Source: Engraulis encrasicolus (lineage: Eukaryota; Chordata; Actinopteri; Clupeiformes; Engraulidae). From it: a stretch of DNA of 64,000 nt. The notes beneath the pieces are model-generated. The model worked only from the letters and a program-made list of their open reading frames with translations. It had not been told where the DNA came from and searched no databases. Where the stretch lies: the NCBI RefSeq assembly GCF_034702125.1, contig NC_085862.1, forward strand, positions 20,523,081 to 20,587,080, read 5' to 3'. A program made the translations under genes and the position numbers. Shown here piece by piece: positions 34,549-45,896 of the stretch. Numbering within the stretch: the first letter of the stretch is position 1; each line of letters opens with the position of its first letter.

Positions 34549-34915
34549 GTTGCCATATGGCAACCATAACATTTTACCATTTTACAAAAAAACCTTTGCA
34601 TCTAAAGTTGTTTTAATGATGAAAAATAAGAGTTTACATATTCCAGATAGTGTTTGTATTTTTTTACAACAATATTTTGGACTGAAATGTTAGTATGGTC
34701 AGGTTTATGGAGGCCTCGAGCGATGACCTCCACACACCAAAGTAGGTGATGAAAAAGGGCTTCCTGTGTTTAGTTCTTAATCATGTGACTTGAAAAGTTT
34801 TTTTGGTTTCAAAGTAAAAGGCTGTCTTATCACTAATAATAAGTATAAATAAACAGGTTATAGTGCACCCTCTATTAGAAAAACTGGAAAAAGTTTACGG
34901 TTGCCATATGGCAAC
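34549..34915. repeat. Recurrent GTTGCCATATGGCAAC palindromes
   Basis: The perfect 16-bp palindrome GTTGCCATATGGCAAC occurs at 34549-34564 and 34900-34915, with a half-matched copy GGTTGCCATATGG near 34086. This may be the terminal and internal motifs of one repeat inside the outer element. Confidence 0.55.
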
Positions 34916-35180
34916 CCCATGCAGTAAGGATATTAGGCCTATGTAGTATAAACAAAATAGAGTAGGCCTCATTTTTGCTAAAAATGCCAATTTCTTGACA
35001 TTCAAAGCCATGGAGAAGATCCCCGTTTTCATGTATGAAAAGTGCAATTTTCCCAGTCATAATGAACACTTAGAATTTGATGGTGGTGGTAAGTATTCAT
35101 GAAAAAGGTAACATTTGTGATTTGTGAATGGGCAGCATGAATTCTGGAAAATAACTACAAAAATATTACATTGTGCACCT

Positions 35181-35508
35181 TTAAAGGGACACTGTGCAGG
35201 AAATTGTCAAAAAAGGTACTGCAACTATGCTGTTCATTGAAACTGGGCTGCCTATTGCCAAATTTGTTCTTTACATGAAAGTTTACTTAGTAATAAACAA
35301 ATATTTTCAAGTATGGTCCAAGTACAGTCATTTTTGCAGCTAAAAATGGCTATTTTTGGAAATTCAAAATGGCAGACCATGGAGAAGATCCCCCTTTTCA
35401 TGTATGAAAAGTGCAATTTTTCCAGTCATAATGAATACTTAGAATTTGATGGTGGTGGTAAGTATTCATGAAGGTAACATTAGTGAATGGGGTGCAATGT
35501 CCCTTTAA
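35181..35508. mobile_element. piggyBac-like TTAA MITE, GGGACACTGTG family, copy 2
   Basis: TTAA at 35181-35184 and 35505-35508, with ends AGGGACACTGTGCAGG and GCAATGTCCCT. It is adjacent to the outer element of the nest and shares one TTAA with it. Confidence 0.8.
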
Positions 35509-35538
35509 TACATTTTGGCACATTTTCGTCATATACAC

Positions 35539-35746
35539 CAGTGTTTCCCAACCAGGGGTACGTGTACCACTAGGGGTACGCGAGCACACTGCAGGGGGTA
35601 CTTGGAAAAATGTTATTATTATAACCAATGTATGGATCAGTCACATCAGGACAGAGAAAGCAATATAGACAATGAATTAGGGGGTACTCATGGCACAACT
35701 AAGAGGCTTAGGGGTTACGCGAGACAAAAAAGGTTGGGAAACACTG
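35539..35746. mobile_element. hAT-like MITE, GTGTTTCCCAACC family, copy 3
   Basis: Flanked by a perfect 8-bp repeat, ATATACAC (35531-35538 and 35747-35754). The ends are the same as those of the copies at 5358 and 20731. Confidence 0.9.
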
Positions 35747-35929
35747 ATATACACGTCCGTAAAATGTGGTTCAAACAAAACTTTCATTCATTTCTGGGAT
35801 TTCTCAATGTGAAGTGTTCTAGCCTTGCTAGGACGAGTAACAGCAATTTTTCATGAATTTCACGTCAATGCAACTCGGCACGTGCTGTTCCAATGTGAAG
35901 TATGCTTCAAAATCTATCAAGTCCTAGTT

Positions 35930-35990
35930 TGTAAGTCACTTGGGCTTGGCTATAAAGCGTCTGCCAAATGCAATGTAATGTAATGAAATT
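35930..35990 (+). repeat. SINE/LINE 3' tail fragment
   Basis: AAGTCACTTGGGCTTGGCTATAAAGCGTCTGCC type tail followed by AATGCAATGTAATGTAATG. The head is absent, so this is a truncated copy. Confidence 0.5.
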
Positions 35991-36544
35991 CATGTGATGT
36001 TAGTATACTGTATATAAAGGTGATAAGAAAGCGATTCAACTATTTTTTTTTCTATTAAAATTTGAAGTGTTTTATACCCATTGTAAATAGAAAAAAGTTA
36101 CATTTTTCATTCATGTTTCTATAGCTTCCTTTCAGAATACTAAGGTAGCATTAACTGATTTTAAGCACAAGATTCCTCTTGGTTAAATGTGCATTTACCA
36201 ATGATACTGTACTTACCTGAAATTATTTTTTTACATTAATCACTCAGAATAAGAACAGTGACATGTATTCCGGAAATTAACATACCTTTTGCATTAGGCA
36301 TGTGCAATTCTTCACATTTCATACGTTTCATTCATGTATTGTCAATAAAAGGTTTTCATTGAATTTCATTGAATATTACCTGAAGTTTCTGTAACAATTT
36401 ATGTTAGTTTAAGTGGTTTATACTTTTGTGTCCCAAAAAGTGACAGTTTTCATAGCTTCATTTTGCAATACTTACTTGTAGTGTGTTGTCCTGGCAGTAT
36501 CTGAACCTTTGAAAGAACACAATTCAGTCTGGCAGAAATGGCCC

Positions 36545-36646
36545 ATTTCCAGGCGATCTCCCATCCAGGTAGGCTACCAACCAGGCCCAACACTGCTTCT
36601 GAGATCGAACGAGATTGGGCGTGCTCAGCGTGATATGGCCGTAAGC
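36545..36646 (-). pseudogene. 5S rRNA-like sequence (pseudogene or 5S-derived SINE head)
   Basis: The minus strand from 36646 reads GCTTACGGCCATATCACGCT, then GAGCACGCCC, ATCTCG, GGGCCTGGTTGGTA and GGATGGGAGATCGCCTGG, following vertebrate 5S rRNA from its first base through the internal promoter region (A box and C box). Differences include a short deletion after AGAAGC and a diverged 3' end beyond GCCTGG, so it is not an intact gene. It could be a retro-pseudogene or part of a SINE3-type 5S-derived element. Confidence 0.8.
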
Positions 36647-36699
36647 GAAGCGAGAGCTGGGGCTGGAGTCATGGTGGTTACTCCTGGGATCTGGGCCTG

Positions 36700-37165
36700 A
36701 GACTCCTGGGGCATAACCCGGAAAGTTAAGCCTTGTATGGGGTAGGCTGGCCCGTATGGAGGCCTGGAGCTCGGCCAGGTCATGTCCTAGGACATAAGCT
36801 AGTCGAGGAAAGGTGAGTATTCTGTGGGGTAGGTGACTCAGTGTGGAGGGTTGCTGGTGGTGCTGGTGGTTGTGGTTGGTGCTTTATTTATTGTCTTTTA
36901 TGTTATTGTGAACACCACTAATGTCCACAAGGCGGCAGTGTCACGGGCATGGAGCTCGAGGGGTAAGGGGGTGGGGGGGTGGGTGCTGTCCTGGGACATA
37001 GCCCGAGAGAGATGAGCCTTGTGTGGGGTAGTCGGGTCAATGTGGAGGCCTGGAGCCCGGCTTGTCCTCCGGTGTTCAGGTGCCGGTCCTTGGACTGAAG
37101 ACCGGGAAAGGTGAGCCTTGTGTGGGGTAGGTGGATCAGTGTGGAGGGCTGGTGGTGGTAGTTGG
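36700..37165 (+). repeat. Degenerate GC-rich repeat cluster
   Basis: AAGGTGAGCCTTGTGTGGGG-type blocks followed by GTAGGTGGATCAGTGTGGAGG recur near 36730, 36815, 37010 and 37105 with heavy divergence. GGTGGTGGT-like runs lie between them. No coding or splice evidence. Confidence 0.5.
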
Positions 37166-38100
37166 TGGTTTCAAGTCAAGTCAAGGGTTTTAATTGTCAT
37201 TGTCAGAAAAAAGCAACAAAATTGTGTTTGGAGTACACCGAACACAGACTAGTGCAGAATAACAAAGGGAGATGTGAGGGAAAACATTGCATGCCTCCAC
37301 ATTACAAATGCTACATTACAATGTTGAGGGGGAAAAAACTCAGCACATATGCACATTTAAAAGACAGCACAAACAGGGGTGAAGTCATCACAAACACATA
37401 TAGACAATCACAAACACATAAAAACACCACAAAAGTGGAGGCATTGGTTGGGGAAGAGGGTCCACAGGAGATGCCCCCCAAGGAGCTTGCTGGGCCCCAG
37501 AAGAGTCAACAACCTCAGGTGTCTTTGGTGTTGGGGGGGTGTAGAGCATCGTGATGTTCTTCTAGTGAGGTTTATTATTTTATTTCATTTAATTTTATTA
37601 TTATATATGTATACACCACCCATGTCCACTAGGCGGCAGTGTCTACATTGAAAGCCCGTCTCAACATGGTCGGTCACAGACTTCTGTGGGGTAAAATGGA
37701 CCTCGCCCCCTCATCCATTGATTTGTATGGGAAGAGGGGGTCCGAAAAAGGCAAGTTGGCCGAGGGGTCCAGTGAAAATCATCTCACCAGACACATCTAG
37801 TAGTTGTCAGCACCTGTCATTTCCTATACTCTTAACAAATGCACTACTCTGTTCTTATGTGTGGCATTTTAATTTGGAGTGCCTTAGCCAAAAAAAATCT
37901 GTTCTCATTTTTGACTGGATGCACAATAGCCTACCTTGGACTAAAGACCACCCAAAACCAAGAAGCTTATAAACCATCGAGATCAGAGCACTCTATATTC
38001 TACAAACTACACCCACTGTGTATTTACACAAGTTGACTGTTTAATAACATTATTATTGGACTTTTGCCCTGTACTTTTCACCTCACAAATACAAATATAA
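37166..38100. other. Non-coding spacer
   Basis: It begins with CAAGTCAAGTCAAGGGTTTT...AATTGTCATTGTC, a motif common in fish interspersed repeats. GTCCACTAGGCGGCAGTGTC (near 37625) echoes CCACAAGGCGGCAGTGTC (near 36925). No exon was recognised. Confidence 0.45.
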
Positions 38101-38109
38101 GCTTTAGAG

Positions 38110-38307
38110 CAGTGATTCTCAACCTTTTTTGAATAAACACCCCCAGACCTCATCATAGAGCAACGTCCCCCTTAGTATTAAAAACACAACAGACTATTGT
38201 CTCCCAATGGCAACTAATTCCTGCTCCTCTCGGTGTCCTTCTCAAAGCCCTCCAAAGGCTCCTTAACGTTCCATGGGGGGCTGTAAAGCCCCCGTTGAGA
38301 AACACTA
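38110..38307. mobile_element. hAT-like MITE with perfect 8-bp duplication
   Basis: CAGTGATTCTCAACCTTTTT to CGTTGAGAAACACTA, flanked by CTTTAGAG on both sides (38102-38109 and 38308-38315). 198 bp. Confidence 0.9.
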
Positions 38308-38362
38308 CTTTAGAGAGACATATGACATGTCCTAAATATTTCAAGTGGTATGGGTAATAATT

Positions 38363-38509
38363 AAAGGTGGGGTTGCAGGTATGACATCACGTTGGGGGAA
38401 CTCCCCCAGGATTCTAAGGTTCTACATAGACTCCTATGAGCCTGCGGTACCCCCAACGTGATGTCATAATGGTACATTTTCTTAAAATGGTTAACCTGCA
38501 ACCCCATTG
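38363..38509. repeat. Palindromic MITE-like repeat
   Basis: GGGGTTGCAGGTATGACATC is mirrored at the right end (AACCTGCAACCCC), with an inner pair GACATCACGTTGGGGG / CCCCCAACGTGATGTC. Confidence 0.7.
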
Positions 38510-38784
38510 GACACTAAAGAAAGCAAGTGACATGCCCTCCCAGATTGGATGGATTATCAAATAGCTCCAGATTTCTCACTCAAGAGCGTGAGAGAGGGGG
38601 GTCTGTCCCAGACAGCAAGATTTGTGTAATCTCCCTCCTCCCTGTTGTTTTAGGTCCGGGCTCATTTACAAGTGCAGAGATGGCAACCTGCCTCCCTGTG
38701 GGTGATTACATTTGCCCCACGAGTGTGCATGACTCGGTGTGTGTTTGGCTCCTCCTGCAGGTGACCCACGCTGCTGGCGTCAAA

Positions 38785-38802
38785 CAGACCGACAGACAGA
38801 CC

Positions 38803-38897
<95 letters not shown>
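38785..38897. repeat. (GACA)n microsatellite
   Basis: About 27 tetranucleotide units with one CCGACAGA interruption near the start. Confidence 0.95.
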
Positions 38898-39349
38898 GGT
38901 GGATTCCAATATCCCGTCCTCAGTCTGTGCTTGTGGCCTCGCGTTTCGCTGACGGCCCACCACCGTGGAGAAAACAATAAAGGTTCCCCGCCGTCAGCCT
39001 AGCCACAACAACTTTTGGGGGACTGTTCTTCATTTACCATCCCGATTGCAAATGAGAAAATGAGAGATATTGAGTTAAACTTCTGTCTTCAGTGACGTCA
39101 TCACAAGGCCACAAGCAGGCAAGTGAGCAAGGGAGGACAGTAGTCCGCATATTAGAATGCACCCAAGGGCATTGCAATACTCACAGGGCCACTAACAGTT
39201 TTACCCAGCCCCAGGCTAAAGCTGGAAGCACCACCACCCAACCACAGACAATGTAATGAAGAACAAATCATGCCCCCCCCCCCCTCTCTCTCTCTTCCTG
39301 GGCCCAGGACAAACCAGGTTTGCTACCTGGTCAAATCCCCTCTTATAAG

Positions 39350-39640
39350 TGAAAAGTGAAAGCCCATTGGGAAACTCCAACTCCCATTGTCATTGTGACA
39401 CAGCACTCCACAGCACACAAGTGAACACTGCACACAACGAAATTGCATTTATGCCTCACCCGTGCATGGGGGCAGCCCTCAGTGGCGCCCCATGGGGAGC
39501 AGTGCGGTGGGACGGTAACATGCTCAGGGTACCTCAGTCATGGAGGAGGATGGGGGGGAGCACTGGTTGATTACTCCCCCCACCAACCGGCAACCTCTGG
39601 GATGCAAGTCTGACGCCCTAACCGCTCATCCATGCCTGCC
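39350..39640 (-). repeat. tRNA-derived SINE, second family, minus strand
   Basis: The minus strand starts with GGATGAGCGGTTAGGGCGTC (A-box-like) and GGTTGCCGGTTGG (B-box-like), followed by the same body as 19622-19885. It is the most complete of the three copies. Confidence 0.65.
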
Positions 39641-39692
39641 CAATCCCCTCTTATGTCCAGTTAACTTGGCCTTTGCTGATAGTAGGCTATGG

Positions 39693-39971
39693 CAGTGTTT
39701 TTCAACACTGGGGTTGGGACCCCTTTTGGGGTCGCCTGGAATTCAAATGGGGTTGGATGAAATGTCTGACAGTACGAAAAAATAATTGCCTACTGATAAA
39801 TATTACTAATTCATATAACATAACAATTCAAATATTCTCTACACCATTTACAATCTTAGACTGTCACATCTGTAGGTTTAAATACCTTACAACTTGCACT
39901 TTTTTGTCGTGAAAAATGTGTATGTGGTCTCCAGAAATGTGGGATGTCAAACAAAAGGTTGGGAACCACTG
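39693..39971. mobile_element. hAT-like MITE
   Basis: CAGTGTTTTTCAACACTGGGG to AGGTTGGGAACCACTG, flanked by GGCTATGG and TCCTATGG (6 of 8). Related in style to, but distinct from, the GTGTTTCCCAACC family. Confidence 0.75.
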
Positions 39972-40530
39972 TCCTATGGTAACATGTTCAGTATTTGAAA
40001 GATAGGCGCTAGGCCTATGGACAAAAAAGCAATCCCTCTGTTCTGATCAGTGCAACAGGTCGAGGATTGTCATTTTCCATTCCATTAACTTTACGATGTC
40101 ACTCCGACTAATCTTTACACTTCCTTTGCCTATGATTTAAATTAAATGCAAATAACTTGTAAATTAAAATAACAGATAATAGGACGACTACACAATTACT
40201 AAGGTCGTAATAAACAACAACTAGATCTCTTGCGTATCATTCTCCCTCGTACATTTATTCTTCCGCGTATGACTGTGATTCCCTACAAATTTTGCGCCTA
40301 ACAACCACTGCGCGGAGTGATTTCGTAGGGACTACACCCAGTCGCAGCCCGATTGCGGTGACTTCTTTTGCTGCCCAAACTCAGATTACAGCAGGGACGC
40401 GGCGGAGCCGGGGTGCTGTTGGAGACACAACAACTGGCAATTTGTACCATCTTCTCAAAGAAACAGCTTTACTAGAGAGTTTGTGTCTCTCTTTTAAGAA
40501 GTAATTCTTCGTTTGAACTAATACGCAAAT

Positions 40531-40659
40531 ATGTCCTGGCAATCCTACGTGGATAACCTCTTGGCCGATGGCAGCTGCCAGGACGCCGCCATTGTTGGGT
40601 ACACGGACGCTAAATACGTCTGGGCATCGCAGACCGGTGGTACTTTCGCCAACATAACG
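40531..40659 (+). CDS. pfn2: pfn2 exon 1
   Basis: 43 codons from ATG to ACG, donor ACG|GTAAGA, phase 0. Encodes the N-terminal helix [11 protein letters not shown] with Trp3 and Tyr6 of the poly-proline groove, and the YVWAS strand. The 5' UTR should lie in 40.25-40.53 kb; no TATA box was recognised. Confidence 0.95.
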
Positions 40660-43600
40660 GTAAGATTTTTTGCAGATGATCGAAAAATAGAACCGGTTTC
40701 AGAATTTTTCGACTTGGTGTGAAAATGTAGGTGTCAATGTTCTGACTACTGAAATACCACTCGACAAGGCCTTGTCTAACGGGAAAGCCCCAGTCACAAT
40801 TTCACTGGGCTAGTTAACGGTAGCTAAAGCTAACTCACTCTCCCAAAGCTAACTATGGCTAACACATGGTCGTTGGGAGCTGGCGGAAGGTGGGAGAAAT
40901 GGACGAAAATCAGATATAGTCACGTAACTGTTTGTACAATTTGCACCTAAATCAGAGGTCGTCTGCGTTAAACGCGAATGGCAAATGCCTGTTTTCTCTC
41001 AATGGTTTATTAGCCAGACAACGTTGATTGGGGTAATTTGGCGTGTAAGTTAATTAGCAAATACATATTTCCACTCTATCGGGGATTACAGGTGGCAAGC
41101 TTTGTGGGCTCTCGTGCTAGCTACCAAACTATTAACCCACGCATTCGTTATATGCGTTATTTGTTGTGTGGAAACACGTTTTATATTAAGCTAATGCTAA
41201 CAGACTAAGATAAGCCGGAAATGCATTACGGGCAGGTTGAAGAGGAAGGTTGTTAAACGCCAAGAAATTGGTCCAGTCGTCCAGATTCTAAAATCATTAG
41301 CTTGCTTCTGTAGGATATTGGCGCACTTGCGCGTCTCCTAAGCTTTCTTGCTCTGCGTTAGGACCGTAGTTGCCTTGAAGAATGTGGGCCTCGTTAACGC
41401 CCCCCGCTCCTCACCCAAGATGGCGCCTCCACTCCCTGTTTTATTCATTCTAATGTTAGCCATGCGTTATGTTTCTGTGCCCCTGTATTTTAAGCCTGTA
41501 AAGACGGACTTGAGTCTTTTCTGTGCTATACATGTGTTGCAGATTGATTTTACTAGTGGATGAACGCTACTTTCACCGGTTTGGATCGCTTGGTGTACCA
41601 TAATGTTGCTGGTAGCATGAGTTAGCCGTATTGAATAACCCATGTTAGCTCACGTTAGCAGGCTCAGCGTTACTTGATTGCAAATTTGACTTCCGTTTAA
41701 GTAAGTTGGGTGATGGCCTGTTCATTGTGTGGGCCACGTGTTAAAAAAGGGTAAATATGAGGTCAACCAAGTTTATGTGGTCTTAATGTTCAACTACTGT
41801 CCAGTTTAGTTTGCCTATTTTGGCCACCATTAGGAAGCGAACAGTCCCTGGATGGTCCTACAATCCAGTTTGCCAGCCATACAAGTCCCACCCGTCTTTG
41901 CAAGCATGTTGTTTCTTCGACGATAATGGTACAGGAAGAAGACCTTAGCATTCAAGTATGGCTCAATCTTTGGCCTTGAGTGTATTTGTACAGCAGGTCT
42001 GAAAACAAGGGGGAAAGAGAATTAGAATAGGAAAGGAAACAGTCAAGATTTGTCATCAGAATGACAATAGTCTAATGGTTGGAAAACACTGAATTGTATG
42101 TCTGAATTTCAGAAAGGTTGCAGAAGCAACTCCAAGCCATGTGCAGTTGCATCAAAACTTCACACAGGGCAGATTACTTTTTCCATTCATATTTGACTGC
42201 TCATTTGGCCCATATGTGCCATACGATCATGTGCAACACTGGAGTTGTTTTATGCCTGGTTTCTCCGTCTGCACGGCTATACATACACCATTTTTTATGT
42301 CTTTATTTTTTGTCTTCCTTCTTGTGACATATTTCCGTGTTTTTGTTGTTCTGGTTAGCCAACAGAAATCGACGTCCTAGTAGGCAAAGACAGAGAGAGC
42401 TTCTTCACCAACGGTCTGACTTTAGGAAACAAGAAGTGCTCCGTCATCAGAGACAGCCTACCGGTCGATGGGGATTGGACAATGGACATCAGGACAAAGA
42501 GTCAAGGAGGAGAGCCAACATACAATGTTTCCGTAGGAAAAGCTGGCAAAGGTAATCTCTCTCCCTCTCTTACCCCTTTGTGGCCATAGCTAACTAGTTA
42601 TGTGATGTTTACTGTTAAGGCTTGTCTGTTGTATGTAGATCATATATACACCATAGATGTAACTATTATAGATGTCTAGATACATGGAGAGTGTGCATGC
42701 ATATGAAGCTGTCCACCTTTCCTCAATATAATCTGTTGAAGCTTGATTGTACTTTTTCAAGTTCAGTGAATATAAGGCACTGACTGTTGGGGACATCAAC
42801 TGACTCCCTTTAGTCACTTACCATTTGTACATCTTTTGCAGACTGCTTTAGGAACAGCTGAATGTCCAGTTTTGCACACCAACTTGAGATTTTACGGTTC
42901 TAAGATTAAAAACCATCATGGAGCATGATGGGATGTAAATAAAGCTTTTCATGAGTGTAGGCCACGCCTGAACATAATTTTGGCAATTTTCAGTTTGCCT
43001 GTATGGTCCCCTTTCTCAGACAAGTCCACTCTCCTGCTCTGCCATCTCCTGTCAGAGCTTTGCATTTAATGCTTTTTAAGAGGCTGGCTAAACAGGTAGT
43101 CTCTCTGTTCTCTGCTGAGGCACTCCTTTCCCCACTGATCTGCATGTTCACCTTTTTCACATCCCTAAAATCGAGTGACTTTCCAATTCTTTTACCTATC
43201 CACTTTGATTTTATCCTACCCCCTGGTGTAAACAAATGAATGCACCACTCTTCTGGGTCTTCTGTCCCTGTGTCATCTGTGACGCCTCTTTTCTGCACCT
43301 TCACATGTGTATTGAGGAGAGGTAGTTTAGTGTGTGTGTGTGTCTGTAGTTTTGCCGCTTCCATGGGACAAGGAAGAGAGGAGCTTTGACAGTTCCCTAT
43401 TATCCAAATGACAGGGTTACGTTATTGATCCCAAATGAAATGAAGGAAATGATGCACTAAGGAGTTGTTTGACGATAATATTGTCTTAGAGCCACGCTTT
43501 TTAAGTGCAGATTGATGATTTTTGAATGATAATTGATCATGTGGCAGTCTTGGATGACTTGTTTTTAGGCTTAAGGACCTTTTCCCACAGTTATGTAACT

Positions 43601-45896
43601 AGTTCCGGTATCTAGGGATGCACGATACCACTTAAAAAAAAAAAAAAACCGTTACAAGTAAAAGTACGTTCATGTCTTTTCTTGCCGATGCTGAGTACCG
43701 ATACATTAACCCACAACATGCAATGAAAATGCACAGCCTTTTGTGATTTGTTTCACTGTCCAGTTGTAGATGTAATCCTAAATTAGCAAATGTTTGAAGC
43801 AGCACTTTTTTTCCCTATGTTGCTTTGAAGTCAATGGAACGTGATGAGATGTAGCATTGTTTTATGTAATAGCAGTATCGGTGCCTGGTATCGGCAAGTG
43901 TTAGACGAGTACAATGATCCAGTATCTGGGTTTGATATTGGCATCAGCGCATCCCTACCGATATCCTGACTGACAAGTGTGTAGCCTTCTCAAATTGAGC
44001 ATCTTTCTGACTTTGGGAGATTGTTCTGGCATTGACTGAAAGTACCCTTTGTCATAAGGAGGGTTGACTATTATTTGTGTATGTGTCTAAAAAAGAAAAG
44101 GAAAATGTTGTTTTAAGTCACGTATGCTTGTGTGTGACTGTTGTCTTGCCTGTCGTTTTTTGGTATGCAGATGAGGCTCTTAGTAACGTGGGTGCTAGTG
44201 CAGCCTCTTACAGCTGTCATACAACCTGGGGAGCTTAGAGGCTAATGCTTCCACTTAGTTTTAAGATTGCCATTGGTTACATTGTGATCTGCATCTAAGT
44301 TGTGGGTTAGACATGTTTCCACTTACTAAACTGGAAGTTCCTAAGTACTGTATATGTTTATTAGGACCACTGAGAACTGTGACTTCTTTCTAGTGTACCG
44401 GTAGTTATTTTGCACACCTAATGTTTGAACTTCCACCGTCTCTTTTTATGGCTAATTCGCCCATGATGTAACTTGTGTTCACTCTACCGTCAGATATGCA
44501 AGTCATCTTAACTGAACTGATAAAACGTTATTTGGCAGATCAATCAGTGTGGCATCAACTGTATTTTGCCAAGCGCTACAGGCTAATCATTTTATTTGTG
44601 TCCACATCACTACGATATTGGCTATTGGACAGTTAAGGATTGGCTCACAAATGGGTTTTCAACGATATCTTTTGTATAGTCAGGACTGCATGTGTGACCG
44701 GATGCTGTTATCCATTGTATGCTGCTGACTGTTTTTAGTGTCGGCATCCCTCAAGTTTGTCTCAGATCTTGTTAGTGACAGCAGCTGACAGGAGTTCAAG
44801 TGCAGCTGTGAACAGGTTAGAATTCAGTGATGGATCTGTGTGACGTAACCAAGTGCTGTCTAGTATTGTTTGGAAGCTGCCTTGATTTGGTTTTCTTGCG
44901 TGTTCGAATGAGCGCGCGCTTTGTTCATTACTCTTAATCACTGTTTCCTCTAAAACCTCTCCTGGTTTTACATCTAACCTCCATGGCATTGGGTCTGTAA
45001 CTCATTTTTTTAACAACTTCTAACATTTCTGCTGGCAACTAGAAGAAAAAAACGTATTGAGTAGGTAACATTCCTAATCCATTCATTGGAAATCCCCCCC
45101 CCCCTAAGTGTCCTGATTCTCACTGCTCTTCCTTGTCCTTCGGAAAGAATTAGATGATTTCTATAGTCAGCTAAAACTTATTGGTGTTGTGCTCTCCCTT
45201 CGTCTCTTTCCCTGTCTTAACTTACTGGCATGCTCTCTGTGTGACTGTCTGTCTGCATGTTGTGCTTGGTGTTTCTCCTGTTTCTTTTAAGCCTGTCCTT
45301 TCCTTGTTTCTTGAATACTTTTTTCTAACTTATGTTTCCCCTAAACTTCCCTTTTCTATCTCTTTTCTTTCAGTCTTGGTTCTTGTAATGGGCAAAGAAG
45401 GGGTCCATGGCGGTGGACTGAATAAGAAGGCATATACAATGGCAAAATACTTACGGGATTCAGGCTTTTAGTTTTACTCTTCACTTGTTAAGTAGCAAAG
45501 TTATCGGAGAGGTGGATGAGAAGATAAAAGAACAAAAAGCAAAAAAAAAAATCGAATAAGAAAAAAATAAAAAGTATAACATTTAAAAACCTGTTGAGGT
45601 TTCCCTTTCAACAAGCAGTCACATCTTAAGTCTTGACAATACTACTAACAGTGAAGGGCAATGTGGTGTAACTGTTCTCATGTCAACAAATGAACCCTGT
45701 CAGTTGGGATATTGGTTCTCTTTTACTTACCATCCCTCCCTTTCCCCCCTCCCTCAGAAGTTCATTGTTTTGTTCTTGTGTTTTCTTGTGCACTCCAGCA
45801 TTGGTTTTAGTCATGGGGAAGGAGGGTATCCACGGAGGGCAACTCAACAAGAAAGCATATACCATGGCTGATTACCTGCGGAAGTCTGGATATTAA
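40531..45896 (+). CDS. pfn2: Profilin-2, with two alternative terminal exons
   Basis: Actin-monomer-binding cytoplasmic protein that catalyses nucleotide exchange on G-actin and delivers it to formins and Ena/VASP through poly-proline binding. Exons 40531-40659 and 42359-42551 join to either 45374-45471 or 45799-45896, each giving 139 residues, close to the 140 of mammalian PFN2. Diagnostic segments are [55 protein letters not shown] and [16 protein letters not shown]. The start is the conserved MSWQSY methionine; mammalian PFN2 has MAGWQSY, so one residue is missing. The two terminal exons correspond in position to the mammalian PFN2a and PFN2b isoforms. The 3' UTR probably runs to about 47.9 kb with AATAAA at 47338 and 47890. 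Convergent with rnf13, as in mammals. Confidence 0.95.
40660..42358 (+). other. pfn2: pfn2 intron 1
   Basis: Largely repeat-poor. CCAAGATGGCGCC near 41415 matches the YY1 core (AAGATGGC) and could be an internal regulatory site, but this is weak. Confidence 0.5.
42359..42551 (+). CDS. pfn2: pfn2 exon 2
   Basis: Acceptor TTCTGGTTAG, donor AAAG|GTAATC. 64 codons plus one base (phase 1). Encodes [16 protein letters not shown] through KAGK, the central actin-binding part of the fold. Confidence 0.95.
43613..43957. mobile_element. hAT-like MITE in pfn2 intron 2
   Basis: TAGGGATGCACGATACC to TCAGCGCATCCCTA, flanked by CCGGTATC and CCGATATC (7 of 8). It contains mirrored GATACC/GGTATCG motifs. The rest of intron 2 has no recognised exon. 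Confidence 0.8.
45374..45471 (+). CDS. pfn2: pfn2 exon 3a (PFN2a-type terminal exon)
   Basis: Acceptor CTTTTCTTTCAG. Encodes [15 protein letters not shown] through YLRDSGF and TAG; the ending RDSGF is that of mammalian PFN2a. An AATAAA at 45566-45571, before exon 3b, could give this isoform its own short 3' UTR. Confidence 0.9.
45799..45896 (+). CDS. pfn2: pfn2 exon 3b (alternative terminal exon)
   Basis: Acceptor GTGCACTCCAG. The same length (98 nt) and entry phase as exon 3a. Encodes [15 protein letters not shown] through YLRKSGY and TAA. About 26 of 32 residues equal exon 3a; the substitutions include Gly to Gln, Lys to Asp, Asp to Lys and the terminal Phe to Tyr. It is placed like mammalian exon 2b but is closer to 3a in sequence. 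Confidence 0.85.

Larger units (their letters stand above)
31007..35184. mobile_element. Outer TTAA element of a transposon nest (about 4.2 kb including inserts)
   Basis: TTAA at 31007-31010 with AGGTGCACTGTGTAAG, and ACATTGTGCACCT with TTAA at 35181-35184. The right part (about 34975-35180) matches the GGGACACTGTG family (AGTATTCATGAAAAAGGTAAC). The original short element was split by later insertions at 31062 and 31518. It shares its right-hand TTAA with the next element. Confidence 0.6.
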
